Assembly (NCBI RefSeq): GCF_000296775.1
Contig: NZ_AJLE01000003.1
Coordinates: forward strand, 62,001-126,000
From: Sulfurovum sp. AR
GTDB lineage: Bacteria > Campylobacterota > Campylobacteria > Campylobacterales > Sulfurovaceae
Length of the DNA stretch: 64,000 nt
Direction of reading: 5' to 3'
The notes under the pieces are model-generated. The model made no database searches, was not told the DNA's origin, and saw only the letters and a program-made list of their open reading frames with translations. Position numbers and translations under genes: made by a program. Each line of letters opens with the position of its first letter. Position 1 is the stretch's first letter. Below, piece after piece: positions 1 through 7,558 of the stretch.

Positions 1-812
1 CCCTGATCAATAGCAACATCAACCAATACCGTTCCCTTCTTACAGTAGGATAGCATCTTCCTTGTAATGAGTTGTGGTGCTTTTTCACCAGTGACATAGA
101 CTGCACCGATAACAATATCCACTGTAGGTAAAATCTTTTCCATATTATAGGCATTGGAGTAAAGGGTTGAGACATTTACTTCCATAGACTCTTCAATGGA
201 TTTCATACTCAGTGGATTTCTTCCCATCACTATAACATCCGCACCCATTCCTGAAGCAATTTTAGCCGCGTTTTTAGCTACACTCCCGCTGCCGATGATC
301 AGGACTCTAGAGGGAAGTATGCCGGTTGAACCGCTTATCAAGACACCCATACCATTATTATGCATTGCAAGAAAATAGCTTGCAACCATGGGGGCCACTC
401 TACCCGCTATCTCACTCATAGGTTCAAGTAAAGGCAGCCTTCTACCTTCTTGTACTGTTTCATAGCCTATTGCCGTCACTTTTTTTTCAAGAAGTATCTC
501 TGTCAACTTTTTATTGGGAGCAAGATGTAGATAGGTAAAGAGTATTTGTCCAGGTTTTAAAAGTTCATACTCCTCTGGCTGAGGCTCTTTTACTTTTACG
601 ATCATTTCACAGATCTCAAATATCTCTTTAGGGTCATCAAGAATCACAGCACCAGCTTGCTTATACTCCTCATTGGAAAACCCGCTTTTTTCTCCAGCGT
701 CCTTTTGGATATAGACTTTATGTCTACCCTCAACAAGCAATCTCACACCAGAAGGGATCATTCCTACCCTATATTCCTTGATCTTTATCTCTTTTGGAAT
801 ACCAATTTTCAC
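1..812 (-). CDS. ald: Alanine dehydrogenase, C-terminus cut by window edge
   Basis: Catalyses NAD-dependent reversible deamination of L-alanine to pyruvate and ammonia in the cytoplasm. My reverse-strand translation begins MKIGIPKEIKIKEYRVGM, the usual N-terminus of the family. It continues through the substrate-binding region (PKEIKIKEYRV, VKVKEP) and the Rossmann segment VLIIGSGSVAKNAAKIA at about residues 170-186. It is still open at base 1 (about 270 of some 370 residues present). The start is GTG at 812-810, chosen because a GGGAG ribosome site lies 8 nt upstream and the protein aligns from residue 1 with the family as I know it. The identification is confident. What follows it downstream is outside the window. 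Confidence 0.93.
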   Translation of the reverse strand, partial: MKIGIPKEIKIKEYRVGMIPSGVRLLVEGRHKVYIQKDAGEKSGFSNEEYKQAGAVILDDPKEIFEICEMIVKVKEPQPEEYELLKPGQILFTYLHLAPNKKLTEILLEKKVTAIGYETVQEGRRLPLLEPMSEIAGRVAPMVASYFLAMHNNGMGVLISGSTGILPSRVLIIGSGSVAKNAAKIASGMGADVIVMGRNPLSMKSIEESMEVNVSTLYSNAYNMEKILPTVDIVIGAVYVTGEKAPQLITRKMLSYCKKGTVLVDVAIDQ

Positions 813-909
813 CTGAAGATCTCCCTTCTCTCTAAAGTAGATTCACATATGCATGACATGGACCACCATAAACAAACACATTGATTATCATGCGCCCTTT
901 TTTTGTCTA

Positions 910-1242
910 CTATACCTTGGTTCTGGCAATAGGGTTGACTCTTAATCGCTCCTCAGGTATCGGTTTTGCACTTTCTTCACACATGCCGTAGCTTCCATTT
1001 TTTATTTTTGCAAGTGCATGTAGCGTCTCTTTTCGCTCATTTTCCTGCTGATCTAAAATCGTGTTGTCTTTACTACTGAGACTTTGAAGTGAGGCCAGAT
1101 CTTCCATATCATTGATCCCATCGTCACTTCCTACACTTTCAAGCTCTGATCGAAGCTGTTCAATATTACTTTCTATATGTGCTAATTTTTCTTTTAATAT
1201 TTTCTCAAATTCATTCAAGTCCAGATCATCTCTCATTTTCAT
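910..1242 (-). CDS. DksA/TraR-family protein with degenerate zinc finger
   Basis: A 110-residue protein of the DksA/TraR family, whose members bind the RNA polymerase secondary channel and modulate transcription with ppGpp. The N-terminal two thirds (about residues 8-85) are a charged helical hairpin typical of the coiled-coil tip. The C-terminal stretch YGMCEESAKPIPEERLRVNP is the DksA signature. The four-Cys zinc site is nearly gone: one Cys remains (in MCEES), the second position is Ser, and the chain ends at IARTKV where the second Cys pair would be. It lies just downstream of a universal stress protein on the same strand, so a stress-linked role is plausible. Whether it still binds polymerase is unknown. 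Confidence 0.8.
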   Translation of the reverse strand: MKMRDDLDLNEFEKILKEKLAHIESNIEQLRSELESVGSDDGINDMEDLASLQSLSSKDNTILDQQENERKETLHALAKIKNGSYGMCEESAKPIPEERLRVNPIARTKV

Positions 1243-1285
1243 ACTCTACTCCTTTGTTTAAATAACTAGTTATCATGGTATGGTT

Positions 1286-2146
1286 CTACGGTACATAGAC
1301 CAGGACATCTTTTGATGTTTCTCTTAAAATATAATTTGCCACACTTCCCAACAATGCATTCACCCCTACTGTACCGCGAGATCCGACAACCACAAGGTCA
1401 TATTGACCCTCCTTGATATAATTGACCAGTGTCTCTTTCGTATAGAGTTCACCATCGATCACTTTACCTTTTTTGACAGATAACTCTTGCATAAAATTTT
1501 TTAAATCGCTTTTGGCACAAGATTTTGCGACATCATTATATTGCGATAGATCACGACCCACTACAGCATAGGGTCCTTCCATATAAATGGTATCAAAAGC
1601 ATTGACTACATTGATCTTTGCACTTGGAAAAATATCTTTTGCAAATAAAATACTTTGCTTTGATTGCATACCAAAGTCTGTTGGTGCTATGATGTTTTTA
1701 TATGGGGTTTTTGCACTGTTTTTAACGATCAGGACAGGTAAATGACTTAAGTGAGCTACTTTTTGTGCTGTCGTACCCAAGAAACCTTTTTTCCCTTTTG
1801 CCTTACTGTGTGCACCGATGATGATCATATCAATTTGATTTAATTTTGATTCATAGAGTATGACATCCTGGGGATTACCCTCTTTTACAAAGACAAAACA
1901 GTTGACTTTAAACTCACGGTTCAACGGCTTGATCTTTTTTTCTATCTTTTGAGCGATGCTCTGATGATCTATGACAACATCTTTACCACCGAAATAACTA
2001 GGTACACCAAGCCAAGGTGTCTGTACAGCATGAACGATAAACAGATCAGCTTTGTGTTCATTGGCTACACTTAATGCTCTTTTTAAAACATTATTTGATT
2101 TCTCAGTGACATCCAATCCTACCAGTATTCTTTTTAATTCTTTCAT
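1286..2146 (-). CDS. Tandem-domain universal stress protein (UspA family)
   Basis: A 286-residue protein with two UspA folds. Domain 1 (about 1-143) starts KRILVGLDVTEKS and ends with the nucleotide-binding pattern IIGAHSKAKGKKGFLGTTAQ. Domain 2 (about 147-286) starts KNIIAPTDFG and ends with VVGSRGTVGVNALLGSVANYIL. Both show the G-x2-G-x9-G-(S/T) type ATP-binding loop, so nucleotide binding is likely. No signal peptide or membrane helix is visible, so it should be cytoplasmic. The ATG start fits the family N-terminus. It is separated by 43 nt from the downstream DksA-like gene, so both may share a transcript. It is divergent from the plus-strand P-type ATPase gene at 2292. The exact stress or ligand cannot be read from sequence. 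Confidence 0.9.
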   Translation of the reverse strand: MKELKRILVGLDVTEKSNNVLKRALSVANEHKADLFIVHAVQTPWLGVPSYFGGKDVVIDHQSIAQKIEKKIKPLNREFKVNCFVFVKEGNPQDVILYESKLNQIDMIIIGAHSKAKGKKGFLGTTAQKVAHLSHLPVLIVKNSAKTPYKNIIAPTDFGMQSKQSILFAKDIFPSAKINVVNAFDTIYMEGPYAVVGRDLSQYNDVAKSCAKSDLKNFMQELSVKKGKVIDGELYTKETLVNYIKEGQYDLVVVGSRGTVGVNALLGSVANYILRETSKDVLVYVP

Positions 2147-2291
2147 GATTACCCCTCTTTCAGAAATTTTAACACATAGATACTATGTAGCTATTTATAT
2201 TCTACTATTAAAAAACTTAATAGTGCGACTTAAATGTATTAATGAAATTGTTAAAATAAAGAGTGTAAAATAGATTATATGTGAACTAACC

Positions 2292-4916
2292 ATGTACTAT
2301 ATCTTTAGTTACAAAAAGAGGTGGAACATCCATTTTCATACCAAAACGATCGAACAGACATTTTCACTATTAGATTCAGATCATTCCGGTTTGACAGAAG
2401 AGTCAGTGTATGCACGTCAAGAGAAATATGGCCTCAATATTCTGCCATCAGAACCGGAAATGTCATTTTTAGAACATTTTCTTCAACAGTTTAAAAGTCC
2501 TATCATCTATGTGCTACTTATAGCGTCATTCATGGCACTCATCATCCAAGAGTACACAGATGCAGGATTTATTCTGCTTGTCTTACTTCTGAATGCAGTG
2601 ATAGGGACTTATCAAGAGTATTCTGCATCGCAAAAAGCAAAACTGTTGCAAAACCTTATCAAAACCAATGTCATGGTCCTGAGAGACGGTGAACTACAGG
2701 AAGTGGACAGCCGTCAAATTGTGACAGGGGACATACTGATCTTTGAACCCGGTACGAAAGTGAGTGCCGATGTGAGGATTGTTGAAGCCAACAACCTGAT
2801 GGTTGATGAGTCATTGCTTACAGGAGAGTCCATTGATGTACATAAAGATGCACTCTTTGTCAGTGCGAACGAAGATCTTCTCATCTCTGAGCGTAAAAAT
2901 ATGCTCTTTGCAGGTACCTATATCTCCAGTGGTAGAGGTTTAGGTATCGTAACAGCTATAGGTAAAGAGACAGAAGCCGGTAAGATAGCACAGTTACTGA
3001 GTAAAAAAAGCATAGCCAAGATACCTTTGGTTGAAAAAATGGAAAAGCTCTCTTTTACTATTTCCATTGCCATTGCAATAATGGTCATCATACTTTTTAC
3101 AGTAGGTGTGCTCAAAGATATGGAGTTTTATGGACTTTTCCTTTTTGCTGTTGCACTTGCTGTCTCTACCATCCCTGAAGGTCTGCCTGTGGCTATTACG
3201 GTTGCCCTGACATCCGCTTCTTTGTCCATGTCCAGAAAAAATGTCATTATACGGAAATTGGCTGCCATTGAAGGGCTGGGTGCCTGTACACTGATAGCCA
3301 GCGACAAAACAGGTACACTCACACAGAACAGACTCAGTGTAGAGTATTTTATCTCACCGCATATGGTGTATGATACAGATTCACTGGATGATGTACATGA
3401 TATGGTCTACCTGGCTTCCGTATTGTGCAATGAAATGCATTATAAGGAGTCTGAAGAAGGCGGTGTGGATTTTTATGGGGACCAGGTAGATATTGCCCTG
3501 GCGCAGTTTGCTGCAAATGCTGACGAATCCTATATCACCAGTTCTAGATCCTATAGAAAGATAGATGAGATACCTTATGAGCCTATCAACCGTTTTTCTG
3601 CAGTGATGATGGAATTGGATGAGTTGATATTCCAGTTCAGCAAAGGTTCACCAGAAACGGTACTGGAACACTGCAATGTGACCCAGGAAGAGAAAATAGA
3701 GATACTCAATGAAGTGGATGCCTGGGCACTCAAAGGCTACAGAACCATTGCACTTGCCTATAAAGAGTCTTCTGATGAGTCTGTTATCAATCTTAGAAAC
3801 TTTACCTATCTTGGCTTTGTGGCTATCATTGATCCTGTCAGGGAAGAGAGCCCTGAAGCGATAAAAAAGGCACAAGAAGCAGGTATCAAAGTGGTCATGA
3901 TCACCGGAGATCATCCCAATACAGCATTTTCTATTGCACAGGAGCTTGGCATTGCCTCATCACGTGAGGAGGTAATGAGTGAAAAAGAGCTTCTGGCATG
4001 GGAAGATGGCGGTGCTGTGGCAGAGGCACTGAAAGACAAATCAGTGTTTTCCCGTGTGACACCTGCACAAAAGATGATGATTGTCATGGCCTATCAGTCC
4101 CTTGGACATTATGTTGCCGTTACCGGTGACGGTGTCAATGATGCCCCTGCGCTAAGACATGCCAATATCGGTGTTGCCATGGGCAAAAGCGGTACAGATA
4201 TAGCCAAGGCAACCAGTGATATCATTCTAACAGACGATAACTTCACCTCGATTGTCAATGGTATTGAGGAAGGAAGACGCGCACATGATAACATCAGAAA
4301 AGTGGTGTATCTACTGATATCGACCGGTTTTGCAGAGTTGGTTCTGGTCATGCTCTCTTTTCTCACAGGACTTCCTCTACCACTGTTGCCTGTTCAACTT
4401 TTATGGCTTAACCTAGTCACCAATGGTATCGAAGATGTGATGCTAGGACTGGAAAAAGCAGAACCCGGACTCCTGCAAAGAAAACCGAGATCACCCAAAG
4501 AACCGATATTTAACCGGCTTATGCTTAGACGTATCTTCATTGGTGGCCTCTATATAGGTGTTACCTCTTTCGTACTTTTTTATATTTTACTGAAAAACGG
4601 AGAGAGTGAGGAGAGTGCAAGAAACATTATACTGCTTCTCATGGTACTCTTTGAGAATGTACATGTTTTTAATGCCAGAACAGAAACCAATTATCTGCAC
4701 AAGGTCGGCTATAGAAGCAGTATGTTTTTAATCTTTTGGGTCATCTTTACGCAGCTATTGCATATTGCATGTTTGTATATCCCTTTTATGCAAAACGTAC
4801 TCTCTACACAACCAGTCTCGTTTAACATGTGGTTGGAACTTGCTATGATCGCTTTGGGATTGGTTGCTGTGATGGAGGGAGATAAATGGTTGTTTATTAA
4901 AAGTAAATCAGTATGA
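2292..4916 (+). CDS. P2-type cation-transporting ATPase (Ca2+/Na+ class)
   Basis: An 874-residue P-type ATPase of the P2 (SERCA/PMR1-like) class, which pumps a cation, most often Ca2+, across the inner membrane using ATP. It has the N-terminal cation-ATPase domain (about 15-85), the actuator motif LTGES, the M4 motif IPEGLP, the phosphorylation site DKTGTLT, and the hinge TGDGVNDAPAL, followed by the C-terminal membrane bundle. Length is normal for the class. The start is the most upstream in-frame ATG. The first dozen residues (MYYIFSYKKRW) look atypical, no strong ribosome site precedes them, and no better in-frame start exists before the conserved region. Convergent with a paralogue at 4917. 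Ion specificity is inferred from class only. Confidence 0.9.
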   Translation: MYYIFSYKKRWNIHFHTKTIEQTFSLLDSDHSGLTEESVYARQEKYGLNILPSEPEMSFLEHFLQQFKSPIIYVLLIASFMALIIQEYTDAGFILLVLLLNAVIGTYQEYSASQKAKLLQNLIKTNVMVLRDGELQEVDSRQIVTGDILIFEPGTKVSADVRIVEANNLMVDESLLTGESIDVHKDALFVSANEDLLISERKNMLFAGTYISSGRGLGIVTAIGKETEAGKIAQLLSKKSIAKIPLVEKMEKLSFTISIAIAIMVIILFTVGVLKDMEFYGLFLFAVALAVSTIPEGLPVAITVALTSASLSMSRKNVIIRKLAAIEGLGACTLIASDKTGTLTQNRLSVEYFISPHMVYDTDSLDDVHDMVYLASVLCNEMHYKESEEGGVDFYGDQVDIALAQFAANADESYITSSRSYRKIDEIPYEPINRFSAVMMELDELIFQFSKGSPETVLEHCNVTQEEKIEILNEVDAWALKGYRTIALAYKESSDESVINLRNFTYLGFVAIIDPVREESPEAIKKAQEAGIKVVMITGDHPNTAFSIAQELGIASSREEVMSEKELLAWEDGGAVAEALKDKSVFSRVTPAQKMMIVMAYQSLGHYVAVTGDGVNDAPALRHANIGVAMGKSGTDIAKATSDIILTDDNFTSIVNGIEEGRRAHDNIRKVVYLLISTGFAELVLVMLSFLTGLPLPLLPVQLLWLNLVTNGIEDVMLGLEKAEPGLLQRKPRSPKEPIFNRLMLRRIFIGGLYIGVTSFVLFYILLKNGESEESARNIILLLMVLFENVHVFNARTETNYLHKVGYRSSMFLIFWVIFTQLLHIACLYIPFMQNVLSTQPVSFNMWLELAMIALGLVAVMEGDKWLFIKSKSV

Positions 4917-4933
4917 TCAATCCATACTGATTT
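4905..4933. terminator. Perfect hairpin spanning both convergent stop codons
   Basis: An 11-bp perfect inverted repeat, AAATCAGTATG (4905-4915) and CATACTGATTT (4923-4933), with a 7-nt loop. The plus-strand stop TGA (4914-4916) and minus-strand stop TGA (4919-4917) abut within it. It is placed to act as a bidirectional terminator or 3'-end stabiliser for the two ATPase genes. The tracts beyond the stem are AT-rich rather than pure T-runs, so efficiency is uncertain. Confidence 0.65.
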
Positions 4934-7454
4934 CCTCTTCATTCTTTCTATTCTTCCAGATATATTCACTCCATTTTCGTATTTCTATCATTCCAAATAC
5001 CCACAATGCCATGATACCGATGATCGTTAATGAACCACTGTTGAGTGGCAGAGTATGGAAGAGATCAGAAAGTAGATAAATGGCACATAACTGCAGGGCT
5101 ACTCCTATACCTATCCCATAAAAAATATAAGGATTGATCTGCAATGATGTTTTAATATTTTTTAAAAAAGGTTCATGTTCTTTGAGTGACTGAATACCAT
5201 TCACCCATGTAGCAATGATAAAAGCTGTGAACAATGTGGAGATAGCACTCTCCTTAGTATAGTGTTCCAACATCCAAGCATATAAAAAAAGTGCTCCTAT
5301 ACTAATCACTATAACGACATAAAATACACGTAAAAGCTGAACTTTATCCAAAAACTGTTCATGTAATTTACTGGGTGCTCGTTTCATCACATCTTCTTCA
5401 TCTTTTAAAAATGGAAATGTTTTATCCAAAGCACTGTTGGCAACGAGATTGATCCATAAAATCTGTATAGGATAGAGCGGTAGCGGCAATGCCATTAAAA
5501 TAGCCCCGGTGATGAGGATCACTTCATCCAGACTGGTAGTGAGCAGAAAATAGATCGTTTTTCGGATATTGTTTGCTATGGAACGCCCTTGCTTGATCGC
5601 TTCAACAATGACAGAAAGATTGTTGTCTGCAAGCACCATATTGGCAGTAGATTTTGCTGCATCCGTTCCCTCCCCCATAGCGATGCCAAGATCAGCTGCT
5701 TTGAGTGCAGGGACATCATTGACCCCATCTCCTGTCACGGCAACGATCTCACCATTTTTTTGCAGTGCCTTTACGATACGGTACTTATGTTCAGGGAGTA
5801 CCCTTGCCCATACAGTGACCTTTGGCAGGATCTTTGTAAGTGCTTCATCATCCATCTCATTAAGTTCTTTGCCCGTAACGACCAGATCTCCCTCTTTGTA
5901 GATATTCACAGATCTAGCAACAGCTGTCGCAGTCAGGGCATTATCCCCCGTGACCATCATCACTTTTACGCCCGCTTTTTGTGCCTTATTCACCGCTTCC
6001 AGAACCCCTTCTTTGGGAGGATCAATGAATCCTACAAGTCCAACGATCTCAATTTCCCATTTTTCTATCTCATCTGTTGTATGTTCTCCCATACCCAAAG
6101 CTATCACTCTCAATCCATGGGAAGCCAGTCTGTCATGCTCTTTTTGGAGTGTTTCAAGAGTATCCAGGTTTGTGGCAAACTGTTTTAGGGATTCAAAGGC
6201 ACCTTTGACAAAGATCTTATGCTCTTTTTCCATCATATTTGAACTTGCCATCAGCCGATGCTTCGTGTCGAAAGGATAGAGATTGACACGCGGATATTTA
6301 TCACGTATATCCTTATAGGACTCCCCTACCCATAATGCAAGGGCCGTGTCAACGGGATCACCCTTACCTTCTATGGATTCGTTCGCAAGGGATGAAACGG
6401 TATGTGAAAAAGTATCATGAAGCAAAAAGACCTCTTCTACTTTAAGATTTCCCTGTGTGATGGTACCAGTTTTATCCGAAGCGATGACAGTTGTGCTGCC
6501 TAACGTTTCAACCGAAGGCAAATGACGTATGTAGGCTTTTCTAAGACTTAGCGTCATGGCTCCTATGGTGAGTACCAGTGTGATCACAATCGGCAGTCCT
6601 TCAGGTACAGAGGCGACCAGCAAAGCAATGACCAGATAAATGATCTCAACAATCTCTTTACCTTCAAAAAATGTGAGAAGCCCCGTGATAGAGATCAGGA
6701 TCATAACGACGAACATATGCTTTTTAATGAACGCCTCCAGTGCTTTGCTCAAAGGCGTATCCCGCGATTCTTCTTCAGCTTTGGATGAAATAGATGCCAA
6801 GTAGGTTTCCTGTCCAGTGAAAACCACATAACCCTCTGCATTCCCTTTGGTTACCGTGGTTCCGGAGAGAGCCATATTGTCCATTTCATAGGGGAGTGTG
6901 TCTCTGGGCAATGTAAGTTTCGCATCTTTATCCACAGGTAGAGATTCTCCTGTCAGTATTGACTCATCAATGACAAATCCATTGGTTTCAAAAAGACGTA
7001 TATCTGCAGGTACAATATCACCTTCAGACAAAAGAATGACATCACCTGGTACCAGTTCAGATGAAGGTATAATACGTACCTGATGATCACGTTTGACCTT
7101 TGTTTTGCTCTCTGTAAGTTTTTTAAGTGCCTGAATGGAACCAAGCGCTTTAAGTTCCTGCCAAAATCCTATGAACGAATTGAACAGAAGTATGATCAGT
7201 ATCAGTATACCTTCATGTATATTTTCCAGAAAGAGAGAAAGCAGTGCCGCAGCCAGCAGTACATAGACCAAAGGGCTTTTGAACTGAGAAAGAAAGAGTA
7301 TGAAGATATTATGCTTTTTTTCCTTGATCTCATTCAAACCATAAATGGAAAGATTCTTTTGTGCACTGTCACTGCTTAATCCCTCTTTGGATATTTCCAT
7401 TTTTTCGGCTAAGGAGTCAATCGTTTCAAAATGGGGATACTCTGGAATAATCAT
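4917..7454 (-). CDS. P2-type cation-transporting ATPase, second paralogue
   Basis: An 845-residue P-type ATPase related to the convergent gene at 2292 but clearly diverged. It carries the N-terminal cation-ATPase domain (about 5-75), actuator LTGESLP, M4 motif VPEGLPIVI, phosphorylation site DKTGTIT (the more common form is DKTGTLT), MVTGDNALTA, hinge TGDGVNDVPALKAAD, and a C-terminal membrane domain. It should transport a cation, probably Ca2+ or a monovalent ion, across the inner membrane. The ATG start places the conserved N-terminal domain right after MIIPEYPHFETIDSL. The two pumps end on the same hairpin. Specificity cannot be decided from motifs. Confidence 0.9.
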   Translation of the reverse strand: MIIPEYPHFETIDSLAEKMEISKEGLSSDSAQKNLSIYGLNEIKEKKHNIFILFLSQFKSPLVYVLLAAALLSLFLENIHEGILILIILLFNSFIGFWQELKALGSIQALKKLTESKTKVKRDHQVRIIPSSELVPGDVILLSEGDIVPADIRLFETNGFVIDESILTGESLPVDKDAKLTLPRDTLPYEMDNMALSGTTVTKGNAEGYVVFTGQETYLASISSKAEEESRDTPLSKALEAFIKKHMFVVMILISITGLLTFFEGKEIVEIIYLVIALLVASVPEGLPIVITLVLTIGAMTLSLRKAYIRHLPSVETLGSTTVIASDKTGTITQGNLKVEEVFLLHDTFSHTVSSLANESIEGKGDPVDTALALWVGESYKDIRDKYPRVNLYPFDTKHRLMASSNMMEKEHKIFVKGAFESLKQFATNLDTLETLQKEHDRLASHGLRVIALGMGEHTTDEIEKWEIEIVGLVGFIDPPKEGVLEAVNKAQKAGVKVMMVTGDNALTATAVARSVNIYKEGDLVVTGKELNEMDDEALTKILPKVTVWARVLPEHKYRIVKALQKNGEIVAVTGDGVNDVPALKAADLGIAMGEGTDAAKSTANMVLADNNLSVIVEAIKQGRSIANNIRKTIYFLLTTSLDEVILITGAILMALPLPLYPIQILWINLVANSALDKTFPFLKDEEDVMKRAPSKLHEQFLDKVQLLRVFYVVIVISIGALFLYAWMLEHYTKESAISTLFTAFIIATWVNGIQSLKEHEPFLKNIKTSLQINPYIFYGIGIGVALQLCAIYLLSDLFHTLPLNSGSLTIIGIMALWVFGMIEIRKWSEYIWKNRKNEEEISMD

Positions 7455-7501
7455 TGTGTTTCCTGTATTTCATCTCTATTAGTGTAACATATTTTATTTG
7501 T

Positions 7502-7507
7502 TATAAT
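7502..7507 (+). promoter_or_regulatory. Probable -10 box of the hydrogenase operon
   Basis: A TATAAT hexamer sits 52 nt before the hydrogenase start codon in the 104-bp divergent gap between the ATPase (minus) and hydrogenase (plus) genes. No clear -35 box is visible, as is common in Campylobacterota. A ribosome site (CGGAGA) precedes the ATG at 7559. Confidence 0.45.
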
Positions 7508-7558
7508 TATCTAAGAAAGTTACTGTAAACTATAGCATATGCTTAACGGAGAGATACT

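Noticed and set aside
5569-6279. Overlapping plus-strand frames inside the second P-type ATPase
   Set aside because: Several frames are open in the same place opposite a well-conserved ATPase core, typical of antisense shadows.
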